Part shown: positions 30,098 through 39,085 of the stretch, piece after piece | How the letters are laid out: every line of letters begins with the position of its first letter | How positions within the stretch are numbered: the stretch's first letter is position 1 | Assembly (NCBI RefSeq): GCF_000209165.1 | Contig: NC_009043.1 | Location: 1,302,001 to 1,366,000, forward strand | Length of the DNA stretch: 64,000 nucleotides | Direction of reading: 5' to 3' | Source: Scheffersomyces stipitis CBS 6054 | Lineage: Eukaryota > Ascomycota > Pichiomycetes > Serinales > Debaryomycetaceae | Position numbers and translations under genes: made by a program | Notes under the pieces: model-generated | What the model saw: only the letters and a program-made list of their open reading frames with translations | What the model was told of the DNA's origin: nothing | Databases searched by the model: none

Positions 30098-30565
30098 ATG
30101 AAGGTTGAAGTTGACTCCTTTTCCGGTTCCAAGATCTACCCAGGTAGAGGTACCTTGTTCGTTAGAGGTGACTCTAAGGTTTTCAGATTTCAATCCTCGA
30201 AGTCTGCTTCCTTGTTCCACCAAAGAAAGAACCCAAGAAGAATCTCTTGGACTGTTTTGTACAGAAGACAACACAAGAAGGGTATTTCTGAAGAAACTTC
30301 TAAGAGAAGAAGCAGAAAGACCATCAAGCACCAAAGAGCCATTGTCGGTGCTTCTTTAGAATTGATCAAGGAAAGAAGAAACTTAAAGGACTCTGACAGA
30401 AAGGCTGCCAGAGACAACAAGTTGGCCAAGGACAAGGAAGCCAAGAAGGTTGCCAAGGCTGCCAGAAAGGCTGAAAAGGCCAAGTTGGCTGCTGCCGGCG
30501 GTAACATCGTCTCCAAGCAACAATCCAAGGGTGCTTTCCAAAAAGTTCACGCCACTTCCCGTTAA
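30098..30565 (+). CDS. RPL24: 60S ribosomal protein L24 (eL24)
   Basis: The 155-residue protein is a large-subunit ribosomal protein at the subunit interface. It starts MKVEVDSFSGSKIYPGRG, typical of eL24, with the FRFQSSKSASLFHQRKNPRR segment, and ends in a long lysine/alanine-rich helix. Length equals S. cerevisiae Rpl24A (155). Codon use is strongly biased (AAG, TTG, GGT, AGA), as expected for a highly expressed gene. It shares a promoter region with RPL30 and appears to have an intron in its leader. Confidence 0.97.
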   Translation: MKVEVDSFSGSKIYPGRGTLFVRGDSKVFRFQSSKSASLFHQRKNPRRISWTVLYRRQHKKGISEETSKRRSRKTIKHQRAIVGASLELIKERRNLKDSDRKAARDNKLAKDKEAKKVAKAARKAEKAKLAAAGGNIVSKQQSKGAFQKVHATSR

Positions 30566-30821
30566 GTAAATTAAACGAATAATTTATCTTCACTCCGTGT
30601 ACATTTATTAATTGGTTTGGTAGCTTTTGTTATATATCAATATAAACTCTTCTAAGAATGCGATGTATTAATGTAACTACTCGGTATTATCATGAACTGA
30701 CAATGTCTGCTTCATGGGTCGCCCGTACTACTAATATCAATTGTATTGTACATGCTTTGGCAAACTGTATTGAGAATACTACGAAATAATTAAATAAGCT
30801 ATGCTATGTACTGTGGTATGA

Positions 30822-31934
30822 CTATACTATGAATTCACCATAAGAATATACTTGACCAATCTTATCAATAGAAGTAAGTCTACTTAGCACAATATTGGGC
30901 TCCCCGTCACTCTTATTAATGAACCCGAAGTAGAAACTTTCTGTAGAATGACAGTAAACAATTCTTGTTCTTGAACTCTGCCGATGTCGTACACTTACAA
31001 TTGCTCCCAAGTACGGCTCAGGTTGCTCTTTGCAAGAGTTAAGTTCGTACTTTCTAGTGTGTTTCTTGATAATGTCCACCAACAAAGCCCCATAGTCTAA
31101 TTCGTCATCCAATTCTTCTTCTTCTTTTGATTCTTTTAATGTCTCTAACTTAGTAAGGATTTGGGTCGAAACATAATTGGCAAGTAGTAACGTAATCACA
31201 TCTTCACCATTTCCACTACACATGCAGCATACTTCATAGCTATCTGAATTCTTTAAGTCTATGGCAGCTCCGACTACGCCAGCACAGCCAATTCTACCAG
31301 GTAGCTTGAAGAAGTTTCCGCCAGATGAAGATGAGATTTTGGTTATTCCATCTTCTGGAGCTATTTCAACTATACCTATTGTATCCGAAATAGCATCAAC
31401 TGAATCTTGTACCAGGATACCACTAGCAAATATGTTGGCTCTATAGAGCTCCCAAGTTCTTCGAGCTCTGTTCAGAACCAAGTTTCTTGTGGATTTGCCA
31501 AGATGAACAATTTCTAAAGGCTTATGTTTATTGATTTCTCTGTCAACAAAATCAATTGACTTTTCAGCACTCTCATAGTGTAAGGATGTCGGACAACTTA
31601 ATCCTGAGCTTGTCCTGCTATAAGTTTCTTCTAGGTTGTCATAAAGTTTCCAGGTTTCGGCTATTGGATTCTCTACGCTAATTCCAACAATTGATCGACT
31701 TCGTATCTTTCCAGATTTATAGTGGATAAAACTGGCATCACATTCTACCTTTCCTTCTAATGTAAGCGATGACCCAAAGCCAGTATTTGTCCATTTGGAA
31801 ATCTCTAGCAATCTTGAAGATTCCAAAAACCCATCACACAATAGTGCCTGTTTGATGAGATGTCTGTGATGGCTTTTGTTTGTGACAGAATGGTTTCCAG
31901 CACCAATATGAACTATCCTAATTACATCGCTCAT
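30822..31934 (-). CDS. Taspase/asparaginase-2 family N-terminal-nucleophile hydrolase
   Basis: The 370-residue protein belongs to the Ntn-hydrolase family of isoaspartyl peptidase / L-asparaginase 2 and taspase, which self-cleave before a catalytic Thr. Family marks are IVHIGAGNHS (residues 7-16), the EISKWTNTGFGSSLTLEG and VECDASF stretch near 44-69, DTIGIV with the likely nucleophile Thr185, and SSSGGNFFKLPGRIGCAGVVGA (202 onwards). SSGG plus PGRIG closely resembles threonine aspartase 1. The start is the ATG at 31934. S. cerevisiae, to my knowledge, lacks this gene. Whether it is an asparaginase or a specific protease cannot be told from sequence. Confidence 0.82.
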   Translation of the reverse strand: MSDVIRIVHIGAGNHSVTNKSHHRHLIKQALLCDGFLESSRLLEISKWTNTGFGSSLTLEGKVECDASFIHYKSGKIRSRSIVGISVENPIAETWKLYDNLEETYSRTSSGLSCPTSLHYESAEKSIDFVDREINKHKPLEIVHLGKSTRNLVLNRARRTWELYRANIFASGILVQDSVDAISDTIGIVEIAPEDGITKISSSSGGNFFKLPGRIGCAGVVGAAIDLKNSDSYEVCCMCSGNGEDVITLLLANYVSTQILTKLETLKESKEEEELDDELDYGALLVDIIKKHTRKYELNSCKEQPEPYLGAIVSVRHRQSSRTRIVYCHSTESFYFGFINKSDGEPNIVLSRLTSIDKIGQVYSYGEFIV

Positions 31935-32128
31935 GTCCGACTTCAACTACTCTCAATTCATGTCAAGTAGTATTTCGCAGGGTACATGGATGAAATGGAA
32001 ATTCGCACTGCACTTTGAATGGAAAGACACGCAATGGAACTTGTACAGATGAACTTCTTTATTGAACACAGCTAGTGTAAAAAAGAAGAACCACTAACAA
32101 CATATGATACTTGACGGAACAAAAAGAA

Positions 32129-32202
32129 TGGTCCCTAGCAGGATCGAACTGCTGATCTTGGCGTTATTAGCACCACGCCTTAACCAACTGGGCCAAGGGA
32201 CC
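32129..32202 (-). tRNA. tRNA-Ile(AAT)
   Basis: The complement folds as a 74-nt tRNA starting GGTCCCTTGGCCCAG and ending in the T-arm GCAGTTCGATCCTGC, acceptor GGGACC and discriminator A. The anticodon AAT sits in the loop TGCTAATAA. It closely matches S. cerevisiae tRNA-Ile(AAU). No intron. An A-run at 32121-32125 gives the Pol III T-run terminator. An identical copy is at 49894-49967. Confidence 0.95.
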
Positions 32203-33032
32203 TCTTCTTGTTGACGAAAAAATGCGAAGTAAATTTTGAACATTTATTTAGTCACGTGATTTTAATCACGTTTATAATATACCGTTGTCAAGTTTTCTAC
32301 AGTTTTCTAAGGATATCACCTAGTTTTTAGGTAATATCATTCGGAGGTTTTTATCCTATGATTTCCTCCACCATTCGGCGTGGATTAGAGGATGATTTAT
32401 ATACTTCACAAAATCATGAAGGAGGAACTCGCTCTCTTTGAACAAGACTCGATCCCCTTGGTGAGCACCTCAATCAAGAACAGCCTACTGGGACCAGCCT
32501 CTACCCGAAGACATTCAACGGATCCCAGGTTTCGAAGGACTAGATCTTCGGACATCGGATCATAAATATCTTGGGGTACCGATCAATGATTTCAATCAGG
32601 AAACTTATAGCAAGTCCCTTTCTATTCAACTTACTATTCATAGCTTTAAAGAATTGCCGATTCACCTCGGATGCAAAGGTTTTAACATGCAAGTATCCGA
32701 TATCTAAAGACACATCAAAATGGTTAAGGGTCACTTACCCTCAATTGGTGAACAGAATCTATACAATTAAAGTCAAGGGGGTTTTGGTCTCCTTGACATG
32801 GAACAGCAACCGTCGTGCCAAACTGTTCTATGAAACTTTGGCCATCCTGACTGATTGGAATTTAATAGTGTATCGCAATAAATTACAATCTTCCATGGAC
32901 CTCAAGTTTCCACCTCGCATGGTCAACCAAACTCGATGGTCATAAGACTAACATACGTACCAATATACGTTTGCTGAATTTTGTATTGCAAATATGTCTA
33001 GTAATAAATATGCTATGGTAGGAATAGATGAC
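32203..33032. other. Upstream flank of tRNA-Ile with a LINE relic
   Basis: The first ~60 bp upstream of the tRNA holds a TCACGTGATTTTAATCACG inverted repeat, similar to the flank of the second tRNA-Ile. The rest is mainly the degenerate LINE fragment listed separately. No intact gene. Confidence 0.55.
32430..32945 (+). mobile_element. Degenerate non-LTR retrotransposon (LINE) reverse-transcriptase fragment
   Basis: In frame, KYLGVPIND at 32561-32587 is the palm/thumb motif of L1-type LINE reverse transcriptases. Further on, the same frame shows GGFGLLDMEQQ at 32777-32809, the other usual C-terminal motif. A stop codon (TAA at 32705-32707) interrupts the frame between them, and the continuation RRAKLFYETL lies in another frame, so there is at least one stop and one frameshift. 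No poly(A) tail, endonuclease or ORF1 is visible. CTG-clade yeasts carry Zorro LINEs of this kind; the assignment to that group is inference. Confidence 0.75.
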
Positions 33033-35756
33033 TTAGTCAATGTAATGGCTATTCAATTTGTGAATCTCACTGCACAAAACCTCCCAATTATATATCCGAC
33101 CCTTCCTATCACCATTGGAATCATGCCTAATTCCCAAGAAGTGTTCAAAGATATATAATTCATAGAATAGTCTTAAGTTTGGTTGAATGATTATGTTGAA
33201 CCTCTGAACTCTAAGGTACATGTAGCAAGAAAGCAAATTCAACCTAAACTTTCTCATCATGGAAGCCAAAACAATAGAGGCGGAACGAGAGACACCAATT
33301 CGACAGTGAATTAATGTTGTACCTGGTGCTGTTTCTTTGCTTTCAGTGAGGAGAAATTTAGACTGTATGTGATCCGGACAATTAGTCAAAAGATCAAGTA
33401 TGGAATCCTTACCATCATCTTTTAGATTGTGAATGAACACTAACGATTTCAAATACTTTGGAAAATTGTGTCCATAATAGGTAAGTTTTCTCTTGTCTAA
33501 ATTAGAAAAATCTACCTCATATATGTGACATTCATTATCGTTGAACAGGTAAATGGGGGACAACACTTGAACTCCACTTCTGTACCTGTTCCTTACTTCA
33601 TAATCAAAGATAACCTGATTTTTGAAATGACTGAACCAGCTAGGACATTCACCAATGGAAATTATATTTGTAATTTTGGTAGAATTTAGAATGGTTGTGG
33701 AATTAGCATGTTGTAGTGAACCAAGATATAGGTTATCAAATATTCTTGATGGGAAGTTGTTATCGACAAGAGGATTGAACCAATCTGTCTTCGATGGTGT
33801 TTGCATAGGATGAATGAGATGATAGGAATTCATCTCATGGAAATCTAAAGAATTGATATAGCCAGGCAAATCTAATAGCTTGTTCTTAAGATAGTCAATT
33901 ATTCTTTCAAAATGTTTGAGGAATGTAAGATCTGACTTGAAGTAATACAATCTCATACTTGTATGCATAGGTTTGCCTTTGTTCTCTAACAATTCTTGAA
34001 TCGAATCCTCTGTATTCTTGGCTCCAAGTAATTGAGCGATGCAAATTGCTAATAGCGAGAGCCCAGTAAAGCCATCGAAAGAGAAAATGAACACCTTGAG
34101 ATCATATTTGAACACAACCATGTAGATCAACTTCAATACATTCAAAAATGCTGTGATATCTGGAACTGTAATAGCGTTTGCATTGAAACACCCTGATGAA
34201 GGGAACTCCAAGTAGTAGACACTTGCAGAATTTGGCTTTGCTAAGTCTGACATGATAGCTGAAAGCATCTTCATCGAAGGTAGACTTGCATTCTCGTGGC
34301 AGCTGATGATCAATTTGAATGGATTGCACCCTGACGCGGAAATTCTGTTGAAATCTGTTATATTCCCTAGACAAATTTTGTGATTGTGCATCCATTTCAT
34401 GGAGTTTAGCTTCCAAATTAAATTCTGCTCAAATTTCAAGAACTTGCAGGCATACGTTTCATCCGTAAATCTCGAAGGAACATCCTCCAATTCAGATGGA
34501 ACTAACTCGTTCAGGTAGATTATTCCGTCAGTCAAGTCATTATCGAAGTACTCTTGACTTATACGGGTCCAATCAATATCCTTATCAACAACGTATATAA
34601 CCTGTCTCTTGTTTTCGTTTCTCAAAGTGTTGAGTAGTATTGCCAAGGTCAATGATTCTTCTCTGTTGTAATTATAGAGAACAAAACTGGACAATGGAGC
34701 CATCAATTTGATTTGCTCCTTGTAGTTACGGTTGTTCAACCCAGTCTGATTCTTCATAATATCTATGCGCCATACATGATCCAAACGATGGAAATCTTCG
34801 TACGCAATTTCGTTGTGGACTAGACTCACGTCTTCAATCTGTTGTACTTCTGTTGACGAATGAACGAAGTGCTCAAACTTTGCTGTAGAAACCTTCGGCA
34901 CCAATATGTCTTCTAATCCGACTGTATTGGCCAAATCAGGAAATGAACATTTTCCCTTTGCAGTATTAATGAACATCAAATTGATCAAGTTGTTATCTTC
35001 TAGTACTTCGGTGATATCATCCACATTCTGATCATTTCCTTCGAGGAAAAACGCTCTTTGGTTGATACCATCAAGACCATGCAAATAGGGAAACAACTTG
35101 AGCGAGCTCTTTAAGTGGTCGTAGTAGTGATCATCTTGAAAGCGTTCGTGGTAATAATAGTGAAGCAACTCATTGAGATCCTCGGCACTGGAGATCCTTT
35201 TGATGGTCGGATAGTTTACGGACTCGAGCTTTGCGTCGAACTCTTCCATCCAAGTCAAGTTCATTTCTTCCCTGGAGCCCGTTCCCTGAGAAGCAAAGTT
35301 GGACAAGTCTTCGGACGACGAAGCTGAAACATTATCACCGTACTCTGGAGAGAGACAGCTACATTTGCGACTAACTGACAGCAAATTGTGTGATGAGTGG
35401 TGGTAGTGAATCGTGGAGGTCAAGTGCAGCTTTTTATTAGCCAGGAGAGAAGGTGCATGGGTGCAATTTGTGTCTCGGCATTCCGCGCTGTTGTGGAAGA
35501 CGCAAAACTGGTCAGTGGTAGCAGTAGAAGTTGTGATGGCAGAAGTAGCACTAGCCGTGGAACATATACACGAACGTGGTACAATTGAGTGTTTGTTTAT
35601 TAGGTATTGGTTGTTCTGGCCCGGTTGGAAAATTTCAAATTCCGAATTGTGGGGCGACTCGTCCTCAGTTCTACGAGTAACAGGACGGGGCAGCGACTTT
35701 CCCGGTGGATTGGCAAGAAGTTTGGTGGTGTTAACGGCATTCTCTATCAAACTCAT
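33033..35756 (-). CDS. PPS1: Dual-specificity protein phosphatase Pps1
   Basis: The 907-residue protein ends in a dual-specificity phosphatase domain (about residues 680-860). It starts PSRIFDNLYLGSLQHANSTT, with the active site HCRIGVSRSAS (Cys818, Arg824), and closes with IIQPNLRLFYEL and NWEVLCSEIHKLN, as in S. cerevisiae Pps1 (807 residues). The N-terminal two thirds also match Pps1: the FKLIISCHENASLPSMKM segment and the SASVYYLEFPSSGCFN segment. Pps1 acts in cell-cycle timing at S phase; its substrate is not established here. The first ~100 residues are Ser/Thr/His-rich and poorly conserved. ATG at 35756 is the first in frame. Confidence 0.9.
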   Translation of the reverse strand: MSLIENAVNTTKLLANPPGKSLPRPVTRRTEDESPHNSEFEIFQPGQNNQYLINKHSIVPRSCICSTASATSAITTSTATTDQFCVFHNSAECRDTNCTHAPSLLANKKLHLTSTIHYHHSSHNLLSVSRKCSCLSPEYGDNVSASSSEDLSNFASQGTGSREEMNLTWMEEFDAKLESVNYPTIKRISSAEDLNELLHYYYHERFQDDHYYDHLKSSLKLFPYLHGLDGINQRAFFLEGNDQNVDDITEVLEDNNLINLMFINTAKGKCSFPDLANTVGLEDILVPKVSTAKFEHFVHSSTEVQQIEDVSLVHNEIAYEDFHRLDHVWRIDIMKNQTGLNNRNYKEQIKLMAPLSSFVLYNYNREESLTLAILLNTLRNENKRQVIYVVDKDIDWTRISQEYFDNDLTDGIIYLNELVPSELEDVPSRFTDETYACKFLKFEQNLIWKLNSMKWMHNHKICLGNITDFNRISASGCNPFKLIISCHENASLPSMKMLSAIMSDLAKPNSASVYYLEFPSSGCFNANAITVPDITAFLNVLKLIYMVVFKYDLKVFIFSFDGFTGLSLLAICIAQLLGAKNTEDSIQELLENKGKPMHTSMRLYYFKSDLTFLKHFERIIDYLKNKLLDLPGYINSLDFHEMNSYHLIHPMQTPSKTDWFNPLVDNNFPSRIFDNLYLGSLQHANSTTILNSTKITNIISIGECPSWFSHFKNQVIFDYEVRNRYRSGVQVLSPIYLFNDNECHIYEVDFSNLDKRKLTYYGHNFPKYLKSLVFIHNLKDDGKDSILDLLTNCPDHIQSKFLLTESKETAPGTTLIHCRIGVSRSASIVLASMMRKFRLNLLSCYMYLRVQRFNIIIQPNLRLFYELYIFEHFLGIRHDSNGDRKGRIYNWEVLCSEIHKLNSHYID

Positions 35757-37452
35757 AACTCTTGTTGGGAGTGAAACGTAAGTATGAAAGACTGGGGCGA
35801 AGTACGTCCGTTATATTTATACTATATTTATTTAAAAGACGTTAAATGGAGGTTGCGGTTCGCTTAAATGGAGGGAGACAATTTTTCAGGACGACTTAAG
35901 TCCAGAATAGCAATGCCGCCTTGTTGTAAGGAAGTATGAGTACGACACAGGCACCCTACAATAGTAGAGGAAAAAATGAGCCAACATGTCGGCACACCCC
36001 AGGTATATATAGTACGTACTCACTCTGTGAACGCCATTTCAAAAACTATTTCATGTTGCAGCGTAAACTTCCGGGAAATGGCCCCGTAGGGGGGGCACGG
36101 TTTCAATTGAATGGCTGCTCTACTGTTCCAAAGCCGAATCTGGTGCGGGTTCTAGCTGGAGTCTTGACTATGGCCAAGTACGGATCAATTATTGTTAGAA
36201 GCCAGACCGCAGATCGAAATACATGCGCTTGCGTCTCCGTATTGTTTCGTGCATGCAGCGAACCCAGATTGCAGGACGTTTAATGTTTCACTTCAGCGTT
36301 TCTGGATCCGTTGGCCGATCACCACTCGAAGGGATACCCGTAACTGATAAGCCATGCGGATACAATGCAAATAATATTGGCAACGGATAACTAAAGCTAG
36401 AAGGCTATCTACCTAAACGTATCTCCGTGTGTTACTTGGGGGCTCTTTTGGTTCCTTCAGCTCGATTCCATTATTGGAGCAAAGTTTCAGGACTAGACTC
36501 AGCGCAAAAAATAAAGGGCAGCCAGTCTAGATTCCAGCCGACAGGTGGCTGAAACCATACAGGCCTCCATGCCCAATCTGCTAGGACCGTTTCTAGTTGT
36601 CGAGTTATTCAATTATACATACAGTTTCCCAGATCCACATATTAAGCATACGAATCTTATGCATTAGACATACGAATCTTTGCACGGCTTGCCCTGGCCC
36701 TTGGCTGTGTATCGAATCTACGGAGACTCCCAAAGTGCACTGGGTTCTATGGTGAAATATTCTCTTGGAATCCATCGGTTTGAAGATCGGCCATCCTGTG
36801 ATACTAGAAACGTCAACTACGCAGATTGTGAAATCACCTCCGGCTGTAAGCCTTGCCTAGGTGGACCGGCTGTTACTTCTACCGACGTGCGCTACTCAGG
36901 TTGACATATTTTTCGTAGTTGTTAGGGCATATGATTTCTGGACAGTCCATTTATAGATTGCGCAACGAAAGTCGACGTTGTAGTTTCAGGCAGTGAGCCT
37001 TCCTCCCAGTTTCTGCCACTGAGGCATTTTTGTCAATTGGAAGTACAAGGGTGCTATTCGTTCTGAGCAAGCGAATGATGTCATTTGCATAGCCTGAAAT
37101 TGCCGCTTTTTGGGCTTTAAAGAAACATTATGAAACTGGCCGGGACGAGCTTGGAAAACTGCACGATTGTACTTTGGCGCTTCCCACAACGTTTCAAACT
37201 GTGTAGAGTGGCATTATCTCTGGAGGAAGTACGAAAACTGCGGTTGCTCACACTTCCCAATTGGGCCGAGTGCGATATTGTCCTGTTGCAGCCAATAATG
37301 TAGTTCTTCAACAGCTTTGCCGCCTAAGTACGATCCACCATAGCAGATGCAGCTCCTTACAGACTGTTTCATATCCCCGATTCATAGATAGTCGCTTAAG
37401 TGTGATAACAACCCTTTTTTGTCAGAGGGGCTGCAAATTCGAAAATACCGCA
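35757..37452. other. 1.7-kb intergenic region, no gene seen
   Basis: It separates PPS1 (leftward) from the surface-protein gene (rightward). Open frames are below 120 codons and carry no family traits. A pair of CATACGAATCTT repeats lies at 36647-36658 and 36669-36680 (22-bp spacing). A one-mismatch copy of the promoter word, CTTGACTATGG, is at 36163-36173. Base composition is more G+C rich than in the flanking promoters. Confidence 0.45.
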
Positions 37453-38898
37453 ATGAAACCTACTACAATATTTTTAGAGTTGGCTCTTATTCATGGAATA
37501 GTAGCGTCTGCTGCTGCTGGGGTCAAGGGATTGTTATCGCTATCTCTCTTCTCAAACTCAACGCAATGTGCCTGGAAAGAAGTAGCCGGAACACAGTCGC
37601 ATGTGTTAATTTGTAACACAACGTACCATGCTTCTGGAACAGCGGCAAATGGTACTTTTCCATGGGCTTCTGCAAAAGACTTCTTGAATATCCCCTCTCA
37701 TTTTGTTTTGGAGGCTCCAGGAAACACAATAGAGGATGCTGAAGAACCAGATTGTGAAACAGAGCTTGAAGATGATGACGTCGATGAAGACGAAGGTAAT
37801 AGCGGCGGTATTGAGAGTAGTGAAGTAGAGGAGGATCTTGAAGATGAAGAAGAGGAAGTTGAGGAAGAGGAAGATGAGAAAATGGAAGACGAAACTGAAA
37901 GTGAATATGAAGAGCTAGATGATACAGATGAAGAGGATAATGGCGAATTTCATCACACATATATCAATGGAACCACTTCGAGATACAATTGGAAAATCTC
38001 TTCTACCAACACTCTCCCAACGGCTACTTACTCACACATAACTTCAAGTCCATCAAACCATTTCACCTTAACATACGACTTCCCAAGCAAGTCATCACGA
38101 AAAAGCAACGAATTTCTCTTTGAAGATGATGGCCACTTCCGTATTGGATTTGGCAGAACAACCACAGGGACAACACTCTTTCCTCGCATAACGCTTGTTG
38201 ATGACGGTACAACCTCATATGTAATTGAGCCTCCAGTAATCTCTACATCCACGAGTGTCGCAAGCGATATACCAAAACAACCAATTACAGAGGATAATTC
38301 AGTAACTAGTTACATGGAAAGGACTTCTCCTGAAAGCACAGAAAGTTTTATTACACTGGAGAATCTGGAGAGTCTTTTTACTACGTTTAAATCCCCTTGG
38401 CAACATTATACAACTACAAGAAATGACCTCCTCACATGGCCGAAAACTACGTCGACACCCACAACTATTGGAATCATTCCCAGTTCCACCCGAACCTCTA
38501 GCAATCCTGCTCTTCTTGAAGGGAGCGTTTTAACTTCTTCTAAAATGCGTACAGTTTCAATAAGCTCTTCGCAAATTGCGAGACCCATTAAGGCAATCTC
38601 TAAACATACTGGACATTCTACAATAACTTCAAAAAGAATCAGAGATACATCAACCACATCTAGTACAACTAGCTCCAAGCCTCACTCCATTAAACAGACT
38701 AAAGCAAATAAGTATATCACTAGTTCACTTCCTTCTACGCTAGTCAGTGCTAACAAGACTGCCCTAAATTTCACCAAGAGCTTTGGGGGTGTAATCTACA
38801 ACAACAGAACCATCAACTACTTTTCAGCTTCTAGGGGAATAGAGATCTCCTGGATGCTTGCACCTATCCTTATATTGTTTTTTATAATGAGTTTATAG
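37453..38898 (+). CDS. Acidic, Ser/Thr-rich GPI-type cell-surface protein
   Basis: The 481-residue protein is not one I recognise. It has a signal peptide (residues 1-22, ending AAAG), several N-glycosylation sites (NST, NTT, NGT and others) and one strongly acidic stretch (residues about 94-163, mostly D and E). A long Ser/Thr-rich part (about 180-440) and a hydrophobic C-terminal tail (SWMLAPILILFFIMSL), with small residues before it, fit a GPI anchor signal. This is the layout of yeast cell-wall mannoproteins. The ATG at 37453 is used because the upstream extension starts with TTG and lacks a signal sequence. Role unknown. Confidence 0.7.
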   Translation: MKPTTIFLELALIHGIVASAAAGVKGLLSLSLFSNSTQCAWKEVAGTQSHVLICNTTYHASGTAANGTFPWASAKDFLNIPSHFVLEAPGNTIEDAEEPDCETELEDDDVDEDEGNSGGIESSEVEEDLEDEEEEVEEEEDEKMEDETESEYEELDDTDEEDNGEFHHTYINGTTSRYNWKISSTNTLPTATYSHITSSPSNHFTLTYDFPSKSSRKSNEFLFEDDGHFRIGFGRTTTGTTLFPRITLVDDGTTSYVIEPPVISTSTSVASDIPKQPITEDNSVTSYMERTSPESTESFITLENLESLFTTFKSPWQHYTTTRNDLLTWPKTTSTPTTIGIIPSSTRTSSNPALLEGSVLTSSKMRTVSISSSQIARPIKAISKHTGHSTITSKRIRDTSTTSSTTSSKPHSIKQTKANKYITSSLPSTLVSANKTALNFTKSFGGVIYNNRTINYFSASRGIEISWMLAPILILFFIMSL

Positions 38899-39085
38899 CG
38901 ATTGCAAATGCCATACTTATAAAGAAATAATGTAGTGCGCACTCTTTATTTCTACTGATAGATTTTGCCTTTAATATTAAACAATCTCAAACTACAAGAA
39001 GTATTGCAAAAATACAAAATTGCTAATTTATTTCCTAACATTTATTCACATCATAGCAAGAATTAGCAATCTACAATCCTCTGCG

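Noticed and set aside
37261..37452. Longer N-terminus of the surface protein
   Set aside because: It begins with TTG and would bury the signal peptide.
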